40,854 bases of DNA, taken from contig CAWVWT010000018.1 of the NCBI GenBank assembly GCA_963934015.1, forward strand, positions 1 to 40,854. The letters are read 5' to 3'. The stretch comes from MGIIb-P sp963934015. Lineage in GTDB: Archaea > Thermoplasmatota > Poseidoniia > Poseidoniales > Thalassarchaeaceae. Below the pieces are notes generated by a model. It was not told the origin of the DNA. It saw only the letters and a program-made list of their open reading frames with translations, and did no database searches. Each line of letters starts with the position of its first letter. Position 1 is the first letter of the stretch. Shown in pieces: positions 25,324-33,367 of this stretch. Made by a program: the position numbers and the translations under genes.

Positions 25324-26637
25324 TCAACGGCGCTTTCCACGTGGGTGGAAGCGTCTTCCAGTAGGTCTACCACCGCGTGGATTGGCGCCACGTTTTGAAC
25401 GACGGTCATCTTGTCGGCGGTTGGATTTATTGTGGAATTTGGCCCTCTTTGCATCCCGCTTAGGTTTGCGTGGCTTGTCATTTCTAGCAGGTGGGACGTA
25501 TACAACGTCATATTTGGGTAAGAGGTTGAAATCTGGTGGAGTGAATTTTGCAAAAATACCGACATCTTTCTGAATTCGACTGCACATCTTTTTCTGTGGG
25601 TTTTGAACCAGCGAAATGACTGATCCTGATGAGCCAGCACGCGCGGTTCTACCACTACGATGTTTGTACGCTTTACCATTTTCAGGGGGGTCATAATGGA
25701 TGACGCAATTAATTCCCTCAACATCTATTCCACGGGCTGCAACGTCCGTTGCAACGAGGGCCATGCAACGCCCTTCGACGAATTTTGACATCGCGCGATC
25801 CCTTTTCCTTTGATCAAGGCCGCCATGTAAGGTAGCCACGCCGATGCCCTCTTCACTCAATTGGTCGCCAACACGGTCAACTCCAAGGCGAGTGCGGCAA
25901 AACACGATTGTTCGGCCACATTTACGTATGGCTTCTGAAGCGATTCCGGGTTTCATCGTATTCTTCAGTAGCCAAAAGAAGTGTTCCATGTTATCCATGC
26001 TTACTTCTTTTGGTCCAACTTCAATTGTCACGGGGTTGTGTAGATAATTGTCTACCAAATCTCCTACTTCGTCGTCGAGTGTAGCACTAAACAAAACCGT
26101 TTGACGATTGGGGGCGCAACGGTCGAGGATGTCGCAAACCGGTTCCATGAATCCCATGTCTGCCATTCGATCTGCTTCGTCGAGTACGACTACTCCTACA
26201 TCTTCCAAACTAAGGGCGCCATGATCGAGTAAATCAAGAAGGCGCCCGGGGCAAGCGACGACAATGTCGACGCCCCTAGACAGTGCCTTTCGTTGCCTTC
26301 CATAAGGTACGCCACCATAGATGGCTAGAACTTCAAAGTTGAATGTTGCAGCAAGAGGTGTGAGAACGTTGCAAATTTGTTCAGCCAATTCCCGAGTTGG
26401 AGATAAAATGAGGGCGGTGGGGTATTCTGGGTCTGCACGAAGGGTTCTGGAAAGCAATGGTAATCCAAATGCGAGGGTCTTACCCGAACCCGTTGGGGCG
26501 CGGCAGCAGATATCGTTGCCAAGCATCGCATCTGGGATGGCTTCTCTTTGAACCTCGAAGGGTTCGGTGATACCTTGTTCCTCAAGAGCTTGAACGAGGG
26601 CGGGATCGATACCCAAATCAGAGAAACTGGCCGTCAT
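25324..26637 (-). CDS. DEAD-box RNA helicase (RhlE/CshA type)
   Basis: ATP-dependent RNA helicase likely to remodel RNA structures in ribosome assembly or decay. Motifs in order: Q motif near residue 20 (FEVQREAIP), motif I APTGSGKT, Ia PTRELAEQ, Ib PGRLLDLL, motif II DEAD, motif III SAT, IV VFCRTR, V ATDVAARGIDV and VI HRSGRTARAG. All catalytic residues are present. The 437 residues end in a basic, Arg/Gly-rich tail typical of this group and probably RNA-binding. ATG at 26637. A TATA-like AAAATATATTC on the minus strand near 26750-26738 may be its promoter. Confidence 0.94.
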   Translation of the reverse strand: MTASFSDLGIDPALVQALEEQGITEPFEVQREAIPDAMLGNDICCRAPTGSGKTLAFGLPLLSRTLRADPEYPTALILSPTRELAEQICNVLTPLAATFNFEVLAIYGGVPYGRQRKALSRGVDIVVACPGRLLDLLDHGALSLEDVGVVVLDEADRMADMGFMEPVCDILDRCAPNRQTVLFSATLDDEVGDLVDNYLHNPVTIEVGPKEVSMDNMEHFFWLLKNTMKPGIASEAIRKCGRTIVFCRTRLGVDRVGDQLSEEGIGVATLHGGLDQRKRDRAMSKFVEGRCMALVATDVAARGIDVEGINCVIHYDPPENGKAYKHRSGRTARAGSSGSVISLVQNPQKKMCSRIQKDVGIFAKFTPPDFNLLPKYDVVYVPPARNDKPRKPKRDAKRAKFHNKSNRRQDDRRSKRGANPRGGRPTGRRFHPRGKRR

Positions 26638-26746
26638 CCTTCAGTTCCCCACCCCGTGCCGCCCTGCCGATGTTATTTGAATCCGTAGTAGTCGGAATGC
26701 GAAGAATGGGTAGGAAAAGATTGATTGCTGTGTTTTCGAATATATT

Positions 26747-27130
26747 TTATCGTGACTTGTAATAACTCCAACCGGCAAAAGGAAGGCTCCAGAAAAGGCC
26801 TCCAATCGCCCCAAGGGTAATCAGTGTGGCCAATGATGTCAACTCGCTGTTTGGTAATCCAAATGTGGCTCCAAATATGGGCATGATTGATGCAAAAAAT
26901 CCTATGGGAATCAGTATCTTTAGATCTATTTCTGGCCACCCTACTCGTTTCGATATTTGATTGACAGATACGGCGGAAACGGCGGCTAATACAAAAAAGC
27001 CACCACAGAGTCCCGCAAAAGACCCTGGGTCGATTTCTGCAAGAACGAAAATGATGACGGTGGATGTCGCCAGTAAGGCCCCGGTACAGGTGCCAGAAAC
27101 AAGTATGTTTTTCCAATTCATTATAATCAT
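26747..27130 (-). CDS. Small four-helix membrane protein, unknown function
   Basis: The 127-residue protein has four hydrophobic segments (about residues 7-30, 37-57, 70-90 and 98-120) and no domain I recognise. The ATG at 27130 shares one base with the purH stop (TGATG), so it is translationally coupled to purH; a second ATG at 27121 is also possible. Ends in a short basic tail. Confidence 0.65.
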   Translation of the reverse strand: MIIMNWKNILVSGTCTGALLATSTVIIFVLAEIDPGSFAGLCGGFFVLAAVSAVSVNQISKRVGWPEIDLKILIPIGFFASIMPIFGATFGLPNSELTSLATLITLGAIGGLFWSLPFAGWSYYKSR

Positions 27131-28797
27131 CAATGCCTAAACAATCTAACGCCCGTGAAGAGCATGGTCATGCCGTGTTCGTCGGCTGCTTCGATGACTT
27201 CCGCGTCACGAATGCTTCCCCCTGGCTGGACAACTGCGGTGATTCCAATTTCGTGACTCGTATCAATACCATCTCTGAAGGGGAAGAATGCATCTGATAC
27301 CATCATCGCACCTTGTGCGCTGTCCCCCGCCCTGCGGGCAGCAATACGAACTGCTTCGACGCGGCTGGTTTGCCCTGGACCTATACCAACGGTGGCAAAA
27401 CCAGTGGTAGTGGGTTGAATGAAAATGATGCAGTTGCTCTTTACTTGGGCGCAGACAGCAACACCGAAGCGTGCGAGATCAACTTGTGTTGAGTCTGTTT
27501 GTACTTTGGTTACACAGCGAACTTCTGACCAATCAATTATGGGTGCTCCTTCGGTTTGTGCCAACCAACCGCCATCAATCTGGCGGAATTGGGCACACAT
27601 GTCTAGCGGTGTCATTCCTTTGAGTGTCAGCATTCTGCGATTCTTTTTTTCCGATAGAATTTCCAATGCCCCTTCTTCATAATCAGGTGCAATGATACAC
27701 TCGACAAAGTGTCCACCTATTCGTTCAGCGGTATTCTTAGTAACAGGTGTATTGAATGCGATAACACAACCAAATGCAGATTCGGGGTCGCTGGCTAATG
27801 CATCATCCCATGCTGCTACTTGATCGGTTGATATCGCTACACCGCATGCATTAGTATGCTTGATAATTACACAGCAATGGGGCCACTTCGCCCATTCTGG
27901 GCCAACATATGAACGGCAAAATCGGAGGGCCGCATCCAAATCAAGATAATTGTTGAATGACAGTGCTTTGCCGCCATGTTGTTCAGCCGCTGCCAATCCG
28001 TTTGGCACTTCACCAACAGTGTTCCCCGGGTAGAATGCTGCGGGCTGGTGTGGGTTTTCGCCATACCGCAATGGGTTACGGTTGCCACCAGAAACAAGAA
28101 GTTTTTCAGGTAAGATTTCCTCTGCTTCTTCTTCCAAAGATTCAAGACGCTTTGCAAGAGTGTTTGCCAATGCAACATCGTAAGCTGCAGTTCGTTGATA
28201 TGCAGTCAATGCCAAACGTTGGCGCGTACCCATGTCAACAATACTTGGGTCACCATTTGCCTCTTGCAGTGTTTCAAGAAGTTGGCCATAATTGTTAGGG
28301 TTTGCAACAATAAGTACGTCTGTATGTGATTTGGCGGCTGCACGTATCAGGGTAGGCCCCCCTATGTCGATCATTTCAATCAAATCGGCTTCGCTAACCG
28401 GTGGTTCTTGGGCCGCCACCTCTTCAAACGGATAGAGGTTGACTGCAACCAAATCAATACGAGGATATCCAAGTTCCTCGAGTGTTGCCATATCATCTGG
28501 ATTATCTCCACGTGCGAGAATTGCTGCGTGAATTGCAGGATGGAGGGTTTTGACTCGCCCGTCGAACACTTCAGGGTGACCTGTCACATCAGTTACATCG
28601 ATTACTTCAATACCATTTTCTCGGAGAAGCCGGGCCGTGCCTCCTGTCGACAAAATTTGCCAACCCATTACAGTCAAAGCTGTGGCAAAGGCAGTCACGC
28701 CTGTTTTGTCATAAACTGAAATAAGTGCGCGTGGCGCATTATCACCTGTTTTTCCCGGCACCGAAGTGGTGAGGGTTGGCTGGTCACGGTCAACCAT
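27130..28797 (-). CDS. purH: Bifunctional AICAR transformylase / IMP cyclohydrolase PurH
   Basis: PurH carries out the last two steps of IMP synthesis: formylation of AICAR and ring closure of FAICAR. The N-terminal cyclohydrolase domain (about 20-215) has ALISVYDKTG, STGGTARLL, HPEVFDGRVKTLHP and VNLYPFEE. The transformylase domain has RYGENPHQPAAF, KHTNACGVA (the catalytic Lys-His pair), SDAFFPFRDGID and the C-terminal FTGVRLFRH. Length 555 is slightly longer than the usual 510-530. Many archaea use PurP and PurO instead, so this is a bacterial-type pathway; with purN it implies folate-dependent purine synthesis. Confidence 0.96.
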   Translation of the reverse strand: MVDRDQPTLTTSVPGKTGDNAPRALISVYDKTGVTAFATALTVMGWQILSTGGTARLLRENGIEVIDVTDVTGHPEVFDGRVKTLHPAIHAAILARGDNPDDMATLEELGYPRIDLVAVNLYPFEEVAAQEPPVSEADLIEMIDIGGPTLIRAAAKSHTDVLIVANPNNYGQLLETLQEANGDPSIVDMGTRQRLALTAYQRTAAYDVALANTLAKRLESLEEEAEEILPEKLLVSGGNRNPLRYGENPHQPAAFYPGNTVGEVPNGLAAAEQHGGKALSFNNYLDLDAALRFCRSYVGPEWAKWPHCCVIIKHTNACGVAISTDQVAAWDDALASDPESAFGCVIAFNTPVTKNTAERIGGHFVECIIAPDYEEGALEILSEKKNRRMLTLKGMTPLDMCAQFRQIDGGWLAQTEGAPIIDWSEVRCVTKVQTDSTQVDLARFGVAVCAQVKSNCIIFIQPTTTGFATVGIGPGQTSRVEAVRIAARRAGDSAQGAMMVSDAFFPFRDGIDTSHEIGITAVVQPGGSIRDAEVIEAADEHGMTMLFTGVRLFRH

Positions 28798-28851
28798 ATG
28801 AGGAACCCGTTAGGCAGCGAATGTCTGACCGCCTTTGAACCCGATGGTATG

Positions 28852-30408
28852 TCAATCGCCGCGTGCTGAGACGACTTGGTCAATTCTCAGCATACTTGCG
28901 CAGGTTTCAGTTGCTGAATTGAGAGCCGAGCTAAGACTAGTTGCGGCTTCCTTTGCCCCCGTTGGACCAACTTTCCCATTTGCAGTAATTCCTGCATCTT
29001 CGACACCATTTCTATGGGCGGCACGCAACTCTAGAATCCTGTCCAATGCATCCGTTCCAGCATTCAACGCCAGAGTAATTGGGATAATTTCCAGCGCGCG
29101 TGCAAATGCTTCCATGGCCAATCTGTTTCGGCCCGCTTCGTGCTCGGCCGCCTCGCGAATTGCGAGAGCGCAGGCCATATGTGTCGCCCCACCACCATCG
29201 ATGAGGCGATTAGAACGCATTGCCAAACCCGTTGACCGGAGGGCGTCGTGGATAGCACGGATGGCTTCCTCTGCTGCAAGATGGTTCGCCCCACCTACTT
29301 CACAAGTAACCACTTTTGGAGATGGGCACGCTTCCAATCGTATCAGGTCTTCAACCTGGTCTGTGGCTGTGCGGCTCTCTGTGACCAAACATCCCGCTTC
29401 ACCGATGTCTTCGGGTGATATGTCAGATAAGTGTTCAATGAGTCGAGAACCGGTGGCAAGAGAGGCGTTGCGCAATTCACTATCATCAAATTCACCTGCA
29501 ACAAAACAACCGGCTCGCATCAATCGATGGAGGAGGCCTTTGTCAACCGAACCAGAACAAAGGAATACAGTTGCACCTGATGCCAGAAGTGTTTCGGAGA
29601 TTGTGTCGCGTGTGGTCTCTTCGGCCGCCAAGAATGCTTCCAATTGTGCCGCTTCCTCAATTTCGATCTCTGCCGCCCGAATTTGCTTTCGTGGTGCGAT
29701 GTCCCCGTTGATTGTAGCAACCTTTGCGCCCTCAATTATTGATGGAAGAGAATCCAACAGCACGCGGCGACGGACGACGATTCCGTTGAGTAATTTTGAA
29801 TCGGATAGGCTACCAGTGTTGGTCTTGTGCATGGTGATGAAATCAGCATCCCCCCCTACGGTATTCAGTGCTTCAACAATCATCTTCGAAAGAATAACTG
29901 CGGCACCCTCTGCGCCTTTACCCGTTAGGGAAGTTGTTGCAACGTCCCGAAGGGTTTCTGGGGTACATGTAACGGCTTGATTGTGAATGGTCTCTTGAGC
30001 GATTTGATTGGCTAAATTGTAACCATCGACGACAGTCAGGGGGTGCAAACCTTTCTGCAATAATCGGCCGCCTTCAATCAAGAGTTCGGCGCTGAATAGC
30101 AATGCACCAGTCACCCCATCGCCACAGGAATTCTCCTGAGATTCTGCCATAGCCACGAACATTTTCGCAGCAGGGTGCTTGACCATTAGTTCGGCAACGA
30201 TCTTCGCGCCGTCATTGGTCACTGCTGTCATTCCATCAGTTTTGTAGAGCATCTTGTCCAGGCCACGGGGGCCGTATGTCGGCCGGAGGAGATCTGCGAA
30301 AACTCGAGCAGCTGCAATCAGCTTCTCTTGGACTGCAGTCCCACTGGTAACACTGGTCTCTTCACGGAGAATTACGACCGGGGGTTTGCCCGCCGCTTCG
30401 TCGCCCAT
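28852..30408 (-). CDS. Divergent thermosome (group II chaperonin) subunit
   Basis: Group II chaperonins fold proteins in an ATP-driven double ring with a built-in lid. The 518 residues align along the whole family: LRPTYGPRGLDKML and TNDGA.I near the N-terminus, the apical domain in the middle, and IHDAL near 385, which holds the Asp equivalent to GroEL D398. GGGATHMA and LEIIPITLALNAG..ALD follow. The usual ATP-site loop GDGTT(T/S) is GDGVTG at 96-101, and there is no Gly-Met-rich C-terminal tail. These differences suggest a diverged paralogue rather than the principal subunit. ATG at 30408. Confidence 0.9.
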   Translation of the reverse strand: MGDEAAGKPPVVILREETSVTSGTAVQEKLIAAARVFADLLRPTYGPRGLDKMLYKTDGMTAVTNDGAKIVAELMVKHPAAKMFVAMAESQENSCGDGVTGALLFSAELLIEGGRLLQKGLHPLTVVDGYNLANQIAQETIHNQAVTCTPETLRDVATTSLTGKGAEGAAVILSKMIVEALNTVGGDADFITMHKTNTGSLSDSKLLNGIVVRRRVLLDSLPSIIEGAKVATINGDIAPRKQIRAAEIEIEEAAQLEAFLAAEETTRDTISETLLASGATVFLCSGSVDKGLLHRLMRAGCFVAGEFDDSELRNASLATGSRLIEHLSDISPEDIGEAGCLVTESRTATDQVEDLIRLEACPSPKVVTCEVGGANHLAAEEAIRAIHDALRSTGLAMRSNRLIDGGGATHMACALAIREAAEHEAGRNRLAMEAFARALEIIPITLALNAGTDALDRILELRAAHRNGVEDAGITANGKVGPTGAKEAATSLSSALNSATETCASMLRIDQVVSARGD

Positions 30409-30447
30409 AGTTGGCCTCGGTCGAAGCGATACTGATGAAGCCTTCGC

Positions 30448-30464
30448 GATGCCCTACGGGCATC
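30448..30464 (-). other. Hairpin with GTA loop between PINA-like and thermosome genes
   Basis: Perfect 7-bp stem (gatgccc/gggcatc), sense loop GTA closed by C-G. The first arm overlaps the stop codon of the upstream PINA-like gene; the hairpin ends 39 bases before the thermosome ATG. No T tract follows. Confidence 0.55.
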
Positions 30465-31809
30465 ATCTTCGGCGCTTTCCCTTCTTTCCGCGGCGTCCGC
30501 CGCCACCCTGTTCCCATGAGTGGCCACCCTTTGATCGCTCGGATTGCATGTCCCATTCTGGGGCACTGCTACCAATTTTATTTGTACCACGAGGTAATTC
30601 AGCGACACCCTTGACTTTGAGTTTGATGCCGAATTCTTCTTCCATCCCCCGCACGCTAGAGCCGCCTTGTCCTACGATGGCTCCAATGGCCCCATCATCA
30701 ACAAAAATTGTGGCTGCCGTATCTGATGCCATCTCGACATGATGAACCCTAGCACCCGACCAACGTTGAATTAGACGAGCAAGTTCAGCGGATGCTAATT
30801 TCTTAGCTGGACTTTGTGACCCAGAACCATCGACTGGGACAACCACGCATTCAGAACCAAAAGAAAATATTTCATGGGTCATCTTATTCGAAGGGAATGA
30901 ACGAACTTCAATGACTGGACGAGATAGGTCGGACTCCATACTACTCGGTGCCTTTACTACCATTTTTAGTTCTAGAACTTGTGCAATTTGGCCTTTTTCG
31001 ATATGGATTACTGTGTCAAGAACTTGGCTAATCATACCCAATTCAACCTTTCCTATCAATCTCTGAACGGCCTCCAGTGCGCTATTCGCGTGGGTAACAC
31101 CAAGCAAGCCGACACCTGCCAGTCGTACATCTGCAAATATCTCAAAATCTCTAGCGCGGCGAACTTCATCGAAGATTACAAAGTCGGGTCGGACCAAGAA
31201 AATAACTTCAGCGGTTTTTTCGAGGTTTCCCTCAAGTGGTGCATATTGTGTCACCCTCTGTGGAACCTGTAGATCTCGGGGGGATTCCATGGTCTTGACC
31301 ATCGCACCTATATCTTCATCGAGATAGGCGGCAATTGCTTGAGCAAATGTTGTTTTCCCTGAACCTGGTTTGCCTACGACGAATACACCCCGCTGGTGGT
31401 CTGAAAGACGCTTGATGAGGCGCGGGTCCAATTCATAATCACTGAGGGTTAGGTGAGCCACGGGCCTGACTACTGTGATTTCCCATGCTTCAGAAAAGGG
31501 TGGCCACGCGCAAGTAATTCGTAAATCTCCCGCTTGTATGATGCGGCAACCTTCGCGTTCAATCTCAACAAAACAATCGGAACGATGGTCGTGTTGATCG
31601 ATGATGGTCACTAGTTCGTTGGCCAGAGACTCCAATGTGGGCTTATCCCACGCTGGAGATTCCAGTTCTTCCAACCGTAATTCAGTGATGTGTCCCGCTT
31701 TGACTCGCGGGGGGCACTCTGCTTTCAAGAAAAGTGTTGATACTGTTTCATCGGCGAGTAAAGACTCGAGTAGGTCTGGAAGGGGGGGGTGGTCACCGAA
31801 GGTCGCCAT
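30463..31809 (-). CDS. PINA-type ATPase with KH domain, lacking the PIN domain
   Basis: PINA is an archaeal hexameric ATPase with PIN nuclease, ATPase and KH domains, implicated in DNA/Holliday-junction processing. This 448-residue protein aligns to the middle and C-terminal parts: linker (TLFLKAECPPRVKAG; FVEIEREGCRIIQAG), RPVAHLTLSDYEL, Walker A GKPGSGKT at 146-153, KTMESPRDLQV..VTQY.PLEG, Walker B FVIFDEVRRARDFEIFADVRLAGVG, and a KH domain near 370-410 with GQGG. The basic C-terminal tail is GGGGRRGKKGKRRR. The N-terminal PIN domain is absent, and an in-frame TGA about nine codons upstream of the ATG at 31809 shows it is not encoded by a missed extension. Either the PIN domain was lost or it is encoded elsewhere. 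Confidence 0.88.
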   Translation of the reverse strand: MATFGDHPPLPDLLESLLADETVSTLFLKAECPPRVKAGHITELRLEELESPAWDKPTLESLANELVTIIDQHDHRSDCFVEIEREGCRIIQAGDLRITCAWPPFSEAWEITVVRPVAHLTLSDYELDPRLIKRLSDHQRGVFVVGKPGSGKTTFAQAIAAYLDEDIGAMVKTMESPRDLQVPQRVTQYAPLEGNLEKTAEVIFLVRPDFVIFDEVRRARDFEIFADVRLAGVGLLGVTHANSALEAVQRLIGKVELGMISQVLDTVIHIEKGQIAQVLELKMVVKAPSSMESDLSRPVIEVRSFPSNKMTHEIFSFGSECVVVPVDGSGSQSPAKKLASAELARLIQRWSGARVHHVEMASDTAATIFVDDGAIGAIVGQGGSSVRGMEEEFGIKLKVKGVAELPRGTNKIGSSAPEWDMQSERSKGGHSWEQGGGGRRGKKGKRRR

Positions 31810-31853
31810 CCTGTGGATGGCGTTGCCTACGGCTCATGAATGCTCTTGGAGTG

Positions 31854-32228
31854 TCAAGCCTTCTGTGGTTCGAGTTGATACCATTGCCACCAAAGGTAGA
31901 GGCTTGTACTTGCTGCAGTTAGGAATGCGCCCGTGGGTGGGAATCCAAATTGATCTCGGTAGAGAATATACTGGGTGCAAATGAGCGCAATTAGCGCCAG
32001 CCATGCAGAAAATCTAATTCCAGATATTCCGAAACCATTGGCCACTGCATTCCAATTTGTAATGGTCCAATATGTGAGAGTAATAAGGCCGATTATTGTA
32101 ATGTGGCCAAGCCACCAAGCCGCTGTTGTGCCCAACGCGTCAGCATAGAGGTTGTAGACGTCACCCAAAATCGGTTCGCCTAAATTTAGTGCCATGATTG
32201 GGCGAAGTGGATTCGCCTCTTGAATCAT
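31854..32228 (-). CDS. Small membrane protein, unknown function
   Basis: The 124-residue protein has three or four hydrophobic helices rich in Trp (AAWWLGHITIIGLITLTYW; FSAWLALIALICTQYIL; AFLTAASTSLYLWWQW). I recognise no family. The frame extends to 32291, but the ATG at 32228 lies seven bases after the dehydrogenase stop and is preferred; a further ATG at 32195 is possible. Likely cotranscribed with the dehydrogenase. A weak 3-bp GTA-loop hairpin lies between it and the PINA-like gene. Confidence 0.6.
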   Translation of the reverse strand: MIQEANPLRPIMALNLGEPILGDVYNLYADALGTTAAWWLGHITIIGLITLTYWTITNWNAVANGFGISGIRFSAWLALIALICTQYILYRDQFGFPPTGAFLTAASTSLYLWWQWYQLEPQKA

Positions 32229-32235
32229 CTCATGG

Positions 32236-33267
32236 TTACTCTTTCGTTGCACGTAATGCAGCTTCAACCAAACGCATGCCGATAACGCCAATGGGGCCCG
32301 GTGAAAGAAGGTTGAGTGATTCCAATGAGTTTCCGGCGGCGAGAGACTTGCTGGCTTCGGCGAATGCGCGTAATTCGGCAGTTAAGCTCGGTTCTCCACC
32401 GTCGATTTTCACACGCTCACGCGGGGCTGCTCCAAAACCGCCCCATTCTGGTCCGCGAATATTCCCAGGGTGGTTGTGCTTCCAAAGTCCAGTGTGGTCA
32501 AGATAATCGATGTGAATAGATGCATCTTGGCCAATGATTCGTAATTCTCGAACCTTGCCTCGAACGCGACTGCGCCATGAGACTGTGATTTGGGCAGATG
32601 GTCCCAGCGGATTACCGCACGTATCTGTCGGAAATCTCATGTGGATGACTGCGTGATCTTCTATCCCCTTAATTTCGCTCGGTAGAGAAAAAGCATCAAT
32701 TTCTGCGGGGTCAACATCACCCATGAGATCTCTGCAAATGTCCATGTCGTGGATGGCCAAAGCAGCAATAACGCCGATATCTGGACGAGGTTCGCGGACT
32801 GAGAGGCGTTCTGATTCAATGTGGAGGACTGGTCCAATCTCTCCGGCAGCAATCATATCAGCGGCTTTGCGGATAGCGACGTGATAACGAAATAGGTGGC
32901 CTACGCATAGCAACCTACCATGTTCTTCGGCACATGCAACGATAGATTGTGCCTCTACCTCATCCATCGCCAATGGCTTTTCGACCAATACATCGACGCC
33001 CTGTTCCATCAATGATATCGCAAGCGGTGCGTGTAGTGGTGTAGGGGTAGCAATTGTAGCAGCGTCAATGGCAAAGGTATCACGAAGTGTGAGGGCATCT
33101 GTGTGCCACTCGCAATCAAATTCGTCAGCGAGTTCGCGCGCCCTGCTTTCATCGACATCACAAACGATGAGGCGATCAATGATTTGTTCTTGTTTCAAGG
33201 TGACCCAAGTGCGGACGTGGTTCCGGCCCCAATAGCCTGTACCAACCACAGCAACGGTCAATCCCAT
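32236..33267 (-). CDS. Gfo/Idh/MocA-family sugar dehydrogenase (WlbA/WbpB-like candidate)
   Basis: NAD(P)-dependent oxidoreductase acting on a sugar or nucleotide sugar. The 343-residue protein starts at the ATG at 33267 (MGLTVAVVGTGYWGRNHVRTW); the open frame upstream to 33477 has no homology and overlaps the divergent gene. The Rossmann motif is GTGYWG, the family motif EKPLA follows near residue 98, and GHLFRYH and IHDMDICRDLMG match the C-terminal domain. With the WlbB-like acetyltransferase and DegT aminotransferase nearby it fits the dehydrogenase of UDP-2,3-diacetamido uronic acid synthesis. The family is broad, so the substrate is inferred. Confidence 0.85.
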   Translation of the reverse strand: MGLTVAVVGTGYWGRNHVRTWVTLKQEQIIDRLIVCDVDESRARELADEFDCEWHTDALTLRDTFAIDAATIATPTPLHAPLAISLMEQGVDVLVEKPLAMDEVEAQSIVACAEEHGRLLCVGHLFRYHVAIRKAADMIAAGEIGPVLHIESERLSVREPRPDIGVIAALAIHDMDICRDLMGDVDPAEIDAFSLPSEIKGIEDHAVIHMRFPTDTCGNPLGPSAQITVSWRSRVRGKVRELRIIGQDASIHIDYLDHTGLWKHNHPGNIRGPEWGGFGAAPRERVKIDGGEPSLTAELRAFAEASKSLAAGNSLESLNLLSPGPIGVIGMRLVEAALRATKE

Positions 33268-33367
33268 GGACGCGCGACCTCGGTCTTGTTCAAGACGGTG
33301 TCGACTGCGGGCCGTATGTCTGCGGATATGGGGCGATTTGATGAGGTCGTGACCGGTCGCTGTTGGT

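Noticed and set aside
17803..26697. Shared 12-mer gtagtagtcgga in two intergenic regions (near 17803 and 26688)
   Set aside because: Many 12-mers are expected to recur by chance in 40 kb; no flanking similarity.
28835..29980. 381-codon open frame on the plus strand
   Set aside because: Entirely antisense to the thermosome gene, Ser/Arg/Ala-rich, with no recognisable motif.
31816..31830. Sixth GTA-loop hairpin between the small membrane protein gene and the PINA-like gene
   Set aside because: Only three base pairs support the stem, so it is mentioned but not listed as a feature.
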